Source of the DNA: Terebella lapidaria
Lineage: Eukaryota; Annelida; Polychaeta; Terebellida; Terebellidae
NCBI GenBank assembly: GCA_949152475.1
Contig: OX424558.1
Coordinates: 35,536,651 to 35,600,650, forward strand
Length of the DNA: 64,000 nucleotides
Reading direction: 5' to 3'
The notes under the pieces are model-generated. The model was not told where the DNA came from. It ran no database searches and saw nothing but the letters and a program-made list of their open reading frames with translations. Positions 49,801-62,800 of the stretch are shown here, one piece after another. How positions within the stretch are numbered: position 1 is the stretch's first letter; each line of letters starts with the position of its first letter. The position numbers and the translations under genes are program-made.

Positions 49801-52800
49801 TTGCAAGCTTCGTTATCATCCATTTGAACCATCCATTTTTTTTCAACAATGGTGATGCTGTACATTACCACGAAGTGCAAAACCAACTTTTATATAAAAT
49901 TAATTAAAGCTGCTGCCTTCGAATGTATGCAATAGTTTTTCAAAACCAATTTTTTGTTAAACACATCTAATGCAATATAACAAAAGGTGTGCTCAATGAT
50001 TTTGATGATAACAGTCCGTCCGAGTTGTCTTTTCATCCGTTTTAGTGCCCATTTTGTACCGGTTTTGTAAATAAACAAACGAAGTGTATCCATCAAACCC
50101 GAATGTAAACAAATGCTCAAATCGCGCTTAAAATCCACATCGAGTACATTTTCCAGTTCGTATGTGCATATATAGTGTAGTTGTGAGGAAATAATCAGTG
50201 ATATACCATGATGTGCGTGGAATTGTCAGTCTATCTTGCACTTCTATGCTTTGTTTACATCTGCGTGGGATGGATATAGTTCCTGTATTTAAGCGAGAAC
50301 CGTCTGTTCAAATGAGCAAAATTTCCCTGAGGACTGGTTATTTCCATTACATTTGATGTATGTTTCATTCAGTTAGTTTAGCATGTTTAGTATAAAATGT
50401 AGTTTTCCAAAAATATTGACTGGTTTCGAAGGCAGCCGCTTTAAAACTGAAACAAAACAGTGCAAAATGTAATCATGTTCAGCATGTAAACACGTCTCGC
50501 CGGTATTCAAACAATCTGCCTATTTTTGCTAACATTGCAGCCATCTGATCTTCCCTGTCTAACTCTCGTAAATTGGTTGCCTGAGAAGTTTCACTTAATG
50601 TAGTACTTGGAAGCACAAACTTTGCTGAATGATATATTCATTGCACAGCCATGAATTCTGCCCGCACTAACATGGTGGGTGCAAATGATGATGCTAAATG
50701 GAGCAAAGTACAGACGTTTGCCAATATGAATGTTACATAACGATGGAATGAAAAGTGATTTTATGAGCAGAGTCTTTGTTCCGTAATGGAAATACGTCGT
50801 GTTTAGAATATTTTTTCATCAAAGTGGAGATAACATGATTGAACTAACCACAACGGTCGCTGTCCCCTCTGCCCATACAATGTGACATCTCTTACTGGGA
50901 TGTAAGAATCAATGGGAGGGAAGATTGCTGGTACGCAGTGGCTTATTTCAGGATGGTGATGAATCGCTGTATACTACCCCTTATCACGTGAATTTGTTTT
51001 GGTAACTTGTGTATCATTCGATTTCGCATCATCATTATTCTTGAGCTAAATAATGACTATGTTGTTTGTCCAAGTGATGCTGAGAAGTGGATACACAACG
51101 ACACCAACAAATCAATTATGCTCATGATTGAAAAAAAAATGGAACAAAGTATTGTGATAATCACATTGGCCACCCATATCATAATTAGAAATGATATGCA
51201 AAGATCACAGTTATAGAAATGTAATACTGTATTTTTTTTTTATAATGCATCCATTCTTTATATGGATAGCATTGTTGTATTGATGGTAATTGATCCATAA
51301 TACATCATTACCCTCGCCCCGATAGGGCGAGAGAATATTGATTCCACGTCTATTGTATAGAATAGAATCGAAATCATTTTATAAAACAAATCGTTTTCAT
51401 GATGGATCCAATGTGATATCATAGGAAAGAACATCGAGATTGCCATGCTTATTCGATAGTTCTGGTTTCAGTATGACACCCTGGTCATGGGTTGTCTTGT
51501 ATCAGGCAGCCCCTATGATATCATAGAAATGGCACACACTCCATTCCAGACACAAACATGTGTCTTGCATGTAAACATATCAGTTGTTTGTAAGGTTCAC
51601 CATCTTCAAAATAACTTATGTTCATGAAATTAAGTGAAATAAATTAGTGTACTTCACACGAAATAAAGTTAGTTTTGGGCATAATTCAGGAAATGTGTTG
51701 GGTATCATGTAAGTCACAAATTCTGAATAGGAAACCAGTAGGATTATTGTGAATAATGTCATGTTGGAGTTGGAGCTCATAGAGCCAGCTATCAGACATA
51801 AGAAAAATTTTAATGGTCAAGGGTTGAATGTCTGCAGACAAAATATCACTGCTCTCCTGTGCGGGAAGGTAAACAAGCCTAATACTTCCGGTTTCCTAAA
51901 AAACACCCACAAGCCCTCTCCACTCATTCCTCGCCACATGTATCAGTCGCTGTCACTTCTACTACCGCATCGTATATTACCAATGTGGAATATTTTTTTG
52001 TCACTCGGTCACATATATTAACATTTGCTTGGTGGCTTTGATAGTCTCGACACATGATATGACTCACGCTAGGAGTCACTCTGATGTGGAGAAATTGCTT
52101 CCAACAGGGCATACGAATTTTCTAATACAGAATGGTCAATAGCCAAGATTGCATACCACAAATATCATTGGAAAAATTCCCCAACGAAATGGGAATAACT
52201 CTGGTGATATCCACTTTGCAGTATTACCTCATGAGGTTGTTTCCAAGCAGAATTATGATACTCGTGCTTCAAGACGTCAGGACTGATAACTGCCCCATAC
52301 AGTATTTTATCACATCTACAATGTAAGAATTCTTAATTCTGAGAGACCTGTGAAACATGAATGAACTCATGAAGTTCTTCAGTTATTTTAGTTACCTCGT
52401 GCCAGATCTGCTGGTGCATTAAAAACTTTTTCGTTGGAACTGCCACACACACTGGTCTTTGATGTTTCAATCAATGGAGTTTGTGATTTCTGGGCATTGC
52501 TCCCGAGCATGAACAATATACGAAAGCATCTCAATTTTTTATTGAAAGATTAATGAAGGACAAAGAAAACACAAATTTGCAGATAATTATAGCTCAACCA
52601 GAATGTAAGTAGTATGCAATCAGCAAAAGTGAAGCTTTCTGTCCGTAGAAGAGGTGTTCCGGGAAAATCGAGCAGTGTGTGAAAATTACATCATAATGGT
52701 TATGCCACCTGCTTGAAGATTGCCGTGGGGTAACCTTTTGGCACCTCACGGACCTTAGCTTTCTGACATCATCGGATATACTCCCTGTTGGTTTTTCTTT

Positions 52801-53380
52801 GGTATGACATCTTGTCTGACCTTCACAGCTGATATCATTCAATATCATAATTTCAGTTTCTCCTGGCAGAATGATTACGCAACTGAGTGTTAGCATGTGA
52901 ATAGTTACCCTCGCCCCCATGGGGTGGGGGGCGAGGTATTGCATTTGTGCATTGGGTCTGTCTGTCTGTTTGTCTGTCTGCACGCATAACTCGGGTGTGA
53001 TCGATGTGTAATTTATCGGGATGCATCGGTATGGCAGTGGCTCGGTCCTCAATTTTTTTCGAAATCGCATGAAAACGGTTGCCATGACAACGGAGGAAGT
53101 GAATAATCACATAATTGGCTTCAACTCCGGGTCTACTTGATAATAATTTCCGACTATTTTTGTATTTTTCTTTGGCCAATTCCCGATGGTACGGTTTACA
53201 ACAGAGGTCATATGACGAAAACTCTCGATTATCGCCCGATATGGAAACATTGGGGGACCATGATTTCCGTTATTTTTGGCCTGCGACTTTCCAGTGCAAA
53301 ATTCTGCGTTTATAACTCGAAGACAAACGGTCCAATGGATGTGAAATTTATTGGGCTGAAAGCACTATGGCCAATCATGA
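46870..53380 (+). repeat. Array C unit D1 (about 6.5 kb)
   Basis: Direct repeat with D2 at a spacing of ~6.6-6.8 kb: 46870-48900 aligns with 53390-56200 and 49030-52540 with 56310-59760. It holds a D1-only MITE at 49908-50440. A minus-strand segment at ~47630-47670 (TGACAAAGGATCTACCGTGG...) is perfectly kept in D2 (~54545-54580) and may be an old exon, but no gene can be built. The end (52906-53380) is a different repeat family. Confidence 0.8.
49908..50440. mobile_element. 533-bp TTAA-flanked foldback MITE
   Basis: TTAA at 49904-49907 and 50441-50444. The ends AGCTGCTGCCTTCGAA and, inverted, AGCGGCTGCCTTCGAA differ at one of 16 bases. Inverted similarity continues inside (TATCCATC...TGTAAACAAA). 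Both D2 (~57225) and D3 (~62577) run through the site as AATTACAC without it. No coding capacity; unrelated in sequence to the 32045 family. Confidence 0.85.
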
Positions 53381-53470
53381 ATCACGAGTGCCATTGCCCA
53401 TGTAAATTTTGCTATCCCAAAAAATATTTTTATCGTTTGTTGTATTGGATATATTTAATTTGAACCGTGA
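52906..53470 (+). repeat. Repeat starting with a G/C hairpin and GTCTGTCT run
   Basis: Begins with CCCTCGCCCCC, inverted as GGGGGGCGAGG after a short loop. A GTCTGTCTGTCTGTTTGTCT run follows, and then ~400 bp of denser G+C than its surroundings. A hairpin of the same kind is at 51308-51330. The final ~100 bp (ATCACGAGTGCCATTG...) recurs at ~46880. Open frames here cross between frames and lack any recognised domain. Likely a non-coding interspersed repeat. Confidence 0.6.
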
Positions 53471-55198
53471 CTGTAAGTTTGTGCGTTTCACAGTAGTTGC
53501 TTTACCAAAACTTCTTCCTGGATACTGCCTAACACTCGTCTTGAACATTTCAGTCCTTGAAGTTTTTGTTTAACTGGGCGTTGTTCTGAACAGAAAAAAT
53601 ACACGAAAACATCTCACGTGTCTCAACTCGCAGTTAATTTGCTTCACTCACACCATGGTTTACGCACTGTGAGGATATCACGACACTTGTCCAGATTTCC
53701 GGTTCGCTGGTGATATAATTTTGTGGTCGAAGATGAAATAATGATGTATGTCAGATGGTATTTGGTTTATTTAATACCTATTCGTTTGGTGTTATATCGA
53801 TGACAAATTTATATATATAAATACGAGTGGTAGACGACGTAGAAGTTGTGTTTTTGACCTGTACCTGTTGTTGGGACAATTAACCTTTTCACTGCTAAAT
53901 GCTATTTCAGATCTCTTCCATTGCCCATTTATTTGAAAAATTATAAAGTATATTTTCAAATCGCATATTTTCAGTGAATTATTTTCAGGTATGCTAAAAT
54001 ATCAACTGGCTTTGTTCCAAGTACAATATATGCAATTTAAGTTTCAAAATTTCAGTCGTGATACATAAATTTGATAATAATTTCCAGTGTTCCAGTTTGC
54101 CTTGACTTCCCCTATTTTCGGTCGACTAAAGTCGTCTCCGGCAGTGAGAGGATTGAGTTTATGTAACGGGATTACCAGGATTCACACAGCCATTCTGCAC
54201 ACAATCTGGTGTGAATGTGGCGTGCGTCATTTATTAATTTTGTGACTTATTATATTTATACATAAATCATCAGCCACTTATGACCCATTTATATTTGCCA
54301 AATTGAGATTGTGTATCATCTCTCTGCACATTGGCCGGTCTCAATAATTGGCACACAAAGGATAGTTTTTAGAATGACGTCGCTCTTTGCAAATTATTAT
54401 GAATAATTCTATTTAGCATTTACTGTTCGATACCAAGTCTGTTTTTATGATAAATGGTCATAGTGTAATCACAGCCATAGCTTTGACAACAATACTATAA
54501 TGCATGATAATACAAGCTTGATTTCATTTTTTAATGAGAAAAAGTGTAAGCCGGAGCCCACGGTAGATCCTTTGTCATGCAGAGTTAAATCATTCAGTGT
54601 CACAATAATTTTCAGGTCCAGGCGTCTTTGTGCATGATAAAAATCCAGATAAATCAATGTTTCATATTTCTAATTCATTATTGCTCTAGCAGTCATACAA
54701 AATGATAGTTACACATTGTAGAATGCATATATACGAGACTTATGAATATTTCGAGATATTTATTTAGTCATAGTGATGTTTCCGCACATAAATTTAGTGT
54801 ATGTTAGTAACCCACAATACTGAATATTCAGTCGTATTTAGTATTATTAGATTAAATAATTTATTAATGTAATAAGCATGAAATGAACACGCCATCATAT
54901 TCATATTAGGGAACACATCCACAAAATGTCGGATTTCAGTTCATTATTATATATTTCCTCAACTTTTCTACCTAATAATCCAAATCTATCAACGAGTCAT
55001 TGAAACAAAAATCTTCATTACAAACACGGATTTTGACTATTTTTCTAACTTTACGAAAATATTCCGATTTAGCCCATATTTTGTGTAACAACATATAACT
55101 ATGCAATATGAATGAGTGACATTCAACTCGTGAACACAAGATAAACGAGCATGGTTTCAATAAATATATAAAGTGAAACATAGACGAAACTTCATAAT

Positions 55199-55301
55199 GT
55201 AAGTATCAATCTATTACCACCGATACAGCCAAATTTTGATGATTCCAATAACAAACGTAAAATACAACATTTTGCAATAGAAACAAAGCCCGGCCAAATA
55301 C
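55199..55301 (+). repeat. Short interspersed block, copy 3 of 3
   Basis: Matches 35647-35749 closely. It lies in a ~360-bp segment absent from D1, whose remainder resembles blocks of array A (~3850, ~8130). This points to exchange of pieces between arrays. Confidence 0.75.
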
Positions 55302-56879
55302 TTTATTAAAAGACACACTGGCGTCACCAGGGGCAGACAGTGTGGTAAATGTAGTTGTTTCTACTGTACAACTGGTGGAATTAGTATACAACTGCCCAAC
55401 AACTTATGAAAATGATTCAGAAATCCGGAACAAACCACTATGGAATAGATATATGACAAGTAAATATTATGTAAGTACCTAATCACAAGCCAAAACGCTA
55501 CTGAGTTTTTATAATGATAGTTTTTATAATGATTATAATGTAGTTTTTATAATGATTATAATAACAATTATAATGCTCACTCAGGCCTTTGTTCAAATCA
55601 CCTCCAATGTGAGCAGTTCCTTGTTACTTTTCTCATTTTTTGCAGACTTTGCTTCACAGTCCCCATGACGTATTCTAAGAGGTGTATCCCACCGCCCCTT
55701 ACATAAAATTACATAAAAATAACATATACTTCCGATTATTTTTTCCACTGACATTGACTTACAATTGGTTGATTCACTACAGACCTCGCGTTTGTGTGTT
55801 GCCATTGTGTGTACATACCAGAAGTGTTTGTGTTTTTCAAACAACAGAAAAATGGAGAACAGTGAACCAGGAATGAATCATTGATGGACTTTTGTCGGGG
55901 AGGGAAATATATCCTTACATAACCCACGCATGTTTTGATATCAATTTTGAGTGCAATCCAAATGATATAATATTAATGTACTGAATATAGTGCCAAAGAA
56001 ACGGCCTTGAAACATCAGGTGATAATCAAAAGTTCTAGTGACTGCTTAGCTATTGGATTTCCCCTCTCGGCTGCCAGTATTACAGTTTTTCTCATGACTA
56101 GACAAGGATAAGTATTATGTGCTGATCTTGAGCTATTGTGAATGACCAAAAAAACACACATAATCGGAATATAACAGTGCATGTTTTTTGTGTGTTTTCA
56201 TTGATTGTTTTAGAGGTTTATTTCGCCTCAAGGTTTGTAACTGTGGGTCATGATCTATTGTGAATGACAAAAGAAAAACACATAATCGTATTTTTACAAT
56301 GTGTGTTTTATGTGTTCAGTTCGATTGTTCTAATGGATTGGGTCGCAACAAGGTTTCTAACTGTGAATGAAATAATGTTTCGGCAAGTGAGTTCCAAGAA
56401 CCTGTTCTTTCATGATCCTGTTCCTATCCCTATTACTGGAACCTAGTTCTAGTCAAAGACATTAGTGCGAATAAAAAAAAACACTATCCAACAATTGATA
56501 TAACATAGTGTTGTTTTCATTTTATTTTATGTAGATTTTGTTTGAATAGCATATTATGATTACATATTCTTGTGATCGGAATGGATTGATTCGCTGACGA
56601 ACCCTAGCCTGTGTTTGTTCGGAATACCCCTTAAGGGATTCAGTTTGGAACAATCAATCATTTTGAACGGTCGTTATTTTCGTGGTCCTTGACAAAGATG
56701 TCTTGGGGGCAGATTGGGTTTTATCTTGGTGATTTTCGGCCTCAATGGTGCATCTTTGAAATGGTTATTTAGAGACTGGTCGCCCAAGGCAAACGAGTTG
56801 CGAAGACAATAAACCCCTGAGTTACATATAGTTATCATACTCAATTGTATATCAGAAACAGAGTTAGGGTGTTGAAATT

Positions 56880-57012
56880 GACCTATCACCAAACCAGTTT
56901 GTCCGATTCTTTTTACGCCATTTACGGCGCATTCTGGGAAACGTCATTCTTGGGAGTTTGCCGACGTAATTTGTGAATCTCGGACAAATTTTGGGGGCTT
57001 TGTCGATAGGTC
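56880..57012. mobile_element. 133-bp MITE with AATT flanks
   Basis: GACCTATC at 56880-56887 is inverted at 57005-57012, and TTTGTCCGA is inverted further in. AATT lies directly on both sides (56876-56879, 57013-57016). D1 (~49700) lacks it. It carries GCATTCTGGGAA at 56929-56940, the reverse complement of the 12-mer at 15393-15404. No coding capacity. Confidence 0.75.
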
Positions 57013-59285
57013 AATTGTCAGAGGTATAGTTCTCAGGCGTGTATTCAAACCTGTACGCGTAGTTATTAGACTGCTATGAGTATATGCTATGTGCATATTA
57101 CTCGCAAGCTTCATGATTGGACCAACCATTCTTGGAATCAAACCATATGTACATGCGAAATGCAACAAAGGGGATCCTGCACATTACCACGAAGTGCAAA
57201 ACCAACATTTGTATAAAACTAATTACACTGAAACAACAAATAGACTGCAAAAGATGTTCAGCATGTAACGCAAACACGTCTTGCCGGTATCTGCATATTT
57301 TTGCTAACATTACAACCATCTGTTCTTGCCTCTCTGACTCTCGTAAATTGGCGTCCTGAGACGTTTCACTCAAAGTAGTGCTCGGAGGCACAAACTTTGC
57401 TGAATGATATGTGCATTCCACAGCCATGAATTCTGCCCGCACTGACATGGTGGGTGCAAATGACGATGCTAAATGGAACAAAGTATAGACGTTAGGCAAT
57501 ATGGATGTTACATAACGATGGCATAAAAATGTGCTTTTATGTGAGTTTCTGTTGCCTAATGGAAATACGTCGTGTTCAGAATATTTTGATCAAAGTGGAA
57601 ATGACAGGGTTTAACCAACCACAACGGTCGCTGTCCCCCTGCGATACAATGCGGCATTCCTGACTGAGAGGAAGAAATGCTGGTACAGAGTGGCTAATTC
57701 CAGTAATATTGGTCTCTTGGTTGTAAAAATGGTGATGGATTGCTGTATGCTACACCTCATCACATGAATTTGTTCTGGTATTTTTTTTTGTATCATTTAA
57801 TTCGCATCATCATTATTCTTGAGCTTTTTACGAATATGTTGTTCGCTAAAGTGTGATGCTAAAAAGTGGATACACAACGACACCAACAAATCAATTATGG
57901 TAATGATTGAAAAGAAAAAAGGAACAAATTATTGTATTAATCACATTGGCCACTAATATCACAAATGAGAAATGATATTCAAAGATCACAGTTATAGAAA
58001 TGTAATACTAATGGTGATTGACTGTATTTTTTACAATGTATCGAATTTTTATATGGAAGATATTGTGGTATTTATGGTAAATGGTCCATAATACATCGTT
58101 ACCCACAAGTCCAGGGCGAGAGAATATTGTAGAGAATTAAAAGAAATCGTTTTCGTGACGGATCCAATGTGAAATCATAGGGAATAACATTAGGATAGCC
58201 ATGCTTATTCGATAGTTTTGGTTTCAGTATAACACCCTGTATGACATGTACAGCTGCAATTCGATTAGAATCTTCCTTCTAATAGCTTGATCCGACAGCT
58301 GGTTGTCAGCATGTGATAATATGTTTTTGGGTCATGGTTTGTCTCTATCAGACATCACGTAGGATATGCATGGAAAATGGCATGCGCTCCATTCCAGACA
58401 CAAACAGGTGTCTTCCATGTAAACACATCAGTTGCTTGTTAGGTTCACCATCTCCAAAATAACTCATATTCATGAAATTAAGTGAATTAAATTAGTGTAA
58501 TTCATACAAAATAAAGTCAGTTTTGCAGCAAAATTAAGGAAATGTGTTGGGTACCATTTATAAGTCACAAATACTGAATAGGAAACCAGTAGGATTATTG
58601 TGAATAATGACATGTTGGAGTTAAGGCTCATAGAGCCAGCTATCAGACATAGGAAAAATTTTAATGGTCAGGGGTTGAAGGGCTGCAGACAAAATATGAC
58701 TATTCTCTTGTGCGGAAAGATAAACAAGCTTAACACTTCCGGTTTCGTAAAAAAACACCCACAAGCCCACTGCACTCATTTCTCGCCACATGTATCAGTC
58801 GCTATCACTTCTACTACCGCATTGTATTTTACCAATGTGGAACTTTTTTTTTTCACTCGTTTACATGTATTAGCATTGGCTTTGTGGTTTTGATAGTCTC
58901 AATACATGATGTGACTCACGCTAGGAGTCACTCTGATGTGGAGAAATCGCTTCCAACAGGGCATACGAATTATCTGATCACCAGCAGCTACAGAATGGTC
59001 AATAGACAAATACCACGATTATCAGCAGGAAAATCCCCAACAAAATGTGAATAACTCTCCTGATATCCACTTTGCCGTATATTCAACTTTCCAAAGAGAT
59101 TTTTTCCAAGTAGAAATATGACGCTTGTGCTTCACGATGTCACACGACCAATTACTGCCCCGTACAGTATTTTATCACATCTGCAATATAAGTTCTCTTC
59201 ATTTTGAGACATGTGAAACATGAATGAATTCATGAGGTTCTTCAGTTATTTTAGGTACCTCGTGCTAGATCTGCTCGTGCATTAA

Positions 59286-59656
59286 CGTAGTCCACTACAG
59301 ATAGTGAGGTAACGAAGAGTCAAAATTAAAGTTATTTCTTGAATATTATCTCTTCGAAATGACCTATTTTATAGAGTTAATGATCAGCATCCTAATACTG
59401 AAATAACATAGGGGGTCACCGTGCTGGTGACATATTCGATCAAAATCACAAACATTTACCTAAAATGACATAAATTATGGCATTTTTGCACATTTTGTTG
59501 TCCATATTCACATCTTGCATCGTGTTTTCCAGTTTTAGGATGCTTATCAGTTACTCTATAAAAGATGTCATTTTGAAGCTCTAAATTACGTTGATACAGT
59601 TATTCATATTTAAAAAAATCTTTGACCCCTCGCCTCCTTGTTTGTAGTGGACTACC
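59286..59656 (-). mobile_element. 371-bp TTAA-flanked MITE with empty site
   Basis: TTAA at 59282-59285 and 59657-59660. The ends are CGTAGTCCACT and, inverted, GGTAGTCCACT. Same family as 32045-32464 in the opposite orientation, with a ~45-bp internal deletion. The D1 paralogue near 52420 reads GTGCATTAAAAACTTTT with a single TTAA, so insertion site and duplication are both proven. Confidence 0.93.
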
Positions 59657-59899
59657 TTAAAAACTTTTCCGTTGCGTGTGCCACACACTGCTTTTTGATG
59701 TTTCAGTCAATGGAGGTTTTGGATTTCTGGGCATTGCTCCCGAGCATGAACAGTACACGAAAACATCTCAAGTTTTCACAGTAAATTTACATCAATCACA
59801 GGGTCGTAAACACGCTGCACAATATCAACACAGCTTTCCAGTTTCAATGTTTACTGGTGAGAGAAGTTTGTGGTCGTGGATAAATTAATTATATCGGAC

Positions 59900-62800
59900 A
59901 GACGCGTGCCATTGTTCAGTTTTGGAACACAATGGAGTTAATATAGTGTACGTGATTTACTTGTCACATATTATATCTTCGTCATATATCAATCTTTACA
60001 TAAACCATCAACCACAGATGGTATATTCCTGTTTACAAGAGTATGATCCTTTACTCCATTATCTATACATCGTCGCGCATCATCATTTTACACAATTATG
60101 GTAATTTTTCAGCATAGCATCGCATATTGCAAAGTATCATTCATTGATGTCATTTCATACTGTTTTCAGCTTAGTCTTTGTTGGTGAAATATTTTTTATA
60201 ACAATACTATAATTTATAATCATATAAGACGTATGGATGATATGTCAATAGTAGATTTACAGCAGTGACGGATGTACTAATGTTTCAGGCCGAGGGCACT
60301 GGTTGTCCTTGAGGGTCCTTGAGGGCACTGGTTGTCCTTGAGAGTGACCTTGAGGGTTGATTCTTGGTTGGTATGTCAGCTTTCACTCGATTAACAACTT
60401 GTAGTTTACGCTGTCACAGAACGTCACGTGATTTTGGCCAAGATTGGGTGTTGGTTGGTCGGTTGGTACGATTCCATTTTCTGGTAACCTGGGATTATCA
60501 ATTTGCTTGTGCTGGTCATAGTTAGTGAATCGAAAGTGTATCTGTACTAGATCGGGGGGGGGGGGGGGCATCATTTTCTTCTCTGGGTTTGCCGATCTCA
60601 AATTTCAACTCATGCATTTGATCAGACATGAGTAGCTGTATGATGTCATGTAGCACTTCGCTTATGGATGGGTCACCGAGGGTTGAGTTGGAAAGATCAG
60701 AGAATTTGTGAGCAACATGGCCACGAAGAAAGTGTGAAAACGATTGGTGACATAATTGGTTTCTGTCTTTTCAAAAAAAAATATTGCAAGTATATCTCTA
60801 TATATTTATACTTATTTTCCATGTGTATTGTAACTATAGAAACATATAGTTGTTTTTGTACTGAAGGCTGGTTGCTTCAACTATATTGTGCTAAAACCTA
60901 TCAAATAAGTCGGAAAACACACCAACCTTCATCACAAGCACAGACATAAAAAGCACGACTCCACCTTAATATTTCGATCTACACAAATTGTCTGATAATG
61001 TTTTTCATGGCATGATTGAGGAACGCGCTTGTATTTGACAATGCCAGTTATATTAAACTTACCTACAACGGGTGAGTATAGTTTCAACGAAGAGGTCGAG
61101 TGAATCACAAACAAACCTATAAAACGATCGGGAACAATACTCAGGCTATTCAGGTCATACATTTGGCAAAATGTGAACAGATCGTACACACTACAGAACG
61201 CTGTCCAATTAATATACAAAACACCACATCAACAAATGATGCCGATCTAATATTGAGGTATTCAACAAAATTGCTATTGAATGTTGGATATACAGATTTG
61301 TTCATTTGGTATCGTAACATAAAAACAAGACAGCAACCCTTCTGCTATGATCTTACACGTGCTCCTCACAACTCATGAATAATGTTTATTTTGAATTGAT
61401 TGATTCGCTTCTGACCTTGCGTGCATTATTTGCACTGACCAACGATTTTCTTTTCTCCACTCGAGGACACAATTCTCATCTACTGAAAGGAAATCATTGG
61501 TGGACTTTCGTTGACGAGGGAAATGTATTCTGAGATTACCCATGCACGCTTTGGTATTAATTTCTTGTGGGTGCAATGTGAATACTATCGATGTACTACT
61601 GCAAAGACAATAGTGAAATAGCAAGTGCTTTAATTATTCATTGTTCCAGTGATTGCTCATACATTGATTTTCATTTGATGGCTTGTGTTTCTTTCGTTGG
61701 CATTTCGATGTTATTTTAGTGTTACAGTCTTTGGCCTGACAAAAGGACGAGACACGAATATGCTCTATATGTTCATCGTGAATGTACGAAAGCGCATCAG
61801 AGCCACAAGGCAAAGCAAGAAATAAAGTTGCCATCTGAAATTATTTCCTCTCAAGTTTTAAAATCTTTATCATAGGGATAATAGAATAGTTAGCATTTTA
61901 GAATAGGGATCTGGAATCTAAAACCATCATTATGATTGTGAAAGTTCGTGATAAGGGAATTGAATGAATAATTTTGAAGTACAAGTTCACACGAACTATA
62001 TTGTTCATTCACGGAACCTGGTTTATGTTTCTTGTGAAGAATGTGTCTTTTGTTGATTTTTCGAACATTCCCATATTTCCAAGTGGATGAAAAGATTTCG
62101 TTCAGCAGCATTATAGTTGGCTTAGATCTCAAATAAAGTATTCCTGAGGTATTTTGTCCAGTGCTATCACTCCGAAGATAATAGATTGACCCCGAATAAA
62201 AAATGCTATATTCCCTGGTGGTACTCAATCATCAACAAAACGTTTTGCATCTACTGTCTGAATACATTCTGATTTATGACCTGGAAACGAAACGACATTC
62301 AACTTGGATTGCATAGTCGACGTGCATACTTTAGTAATTTCCCACCTGATATTTCTGATCATTGATGAAAATGTGCAATGGTACAGGAAACTCATCCTGC
62401 ATCATTGGACGTTGGCACCTAGTTATTAGACAGGAATGAGTATATGACATGCGCATGTTACTTAGAAGTTTCATAATAAGACCATCCATTCTGACCGTCT
62501 CTAGGTGCAAACAAAATGCACCACTGTGTGCGGAAGGTGCAAAACGAACATTGTGCAACTTTTTTTGTAAAACTAATTACACCCAAACAACGTAACGTTG
62601 TTGAAACAAATCATTTCAACGTAAACGTAACTGTTTAACGCAAACACGTCTCGCCAGTATTCAAACAATCTGCCTATTTTTGCTAACATTGCAAACATTT
62701 GTTTTTGTCTCTCTAGTTCTTGTAAAATGACGTAAACTGTTTGGCAGATGTTTTACTCGAAAGAGCAATGCATAGAAACACAAACTTTGCTGCTTGAATT

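Larger units (their letters stand above)
53390..59900 (+). repeat. Array C unit D2 (about 6.5 kb)
   Basis: Direct repeat of D1 (~85-92% where aligned). D2-only insertions are 55199-55560, 56880-57012, ~58245-58330 and 59286-59656. A small AT-rich tandem of 'AGTTTTTATAATGAT' lies at ~55513-55565. No gene seen. Confidence 0.8.

Noticed and set aside
51749-52021. Frame repeated at 58600-58893 (shared first ~50 residues)
   Set aside because: The two frames diverge after ~50 codons by frameshift, there is no known domain, and the similarity matches the general D1/D2 level.
52594-53463. Overlapping frames of 108-163 codons on both strands
   Set aside because: They fall in a repeat with a GTCTGTCT run and show low-complexity composition; no domain was recognised.
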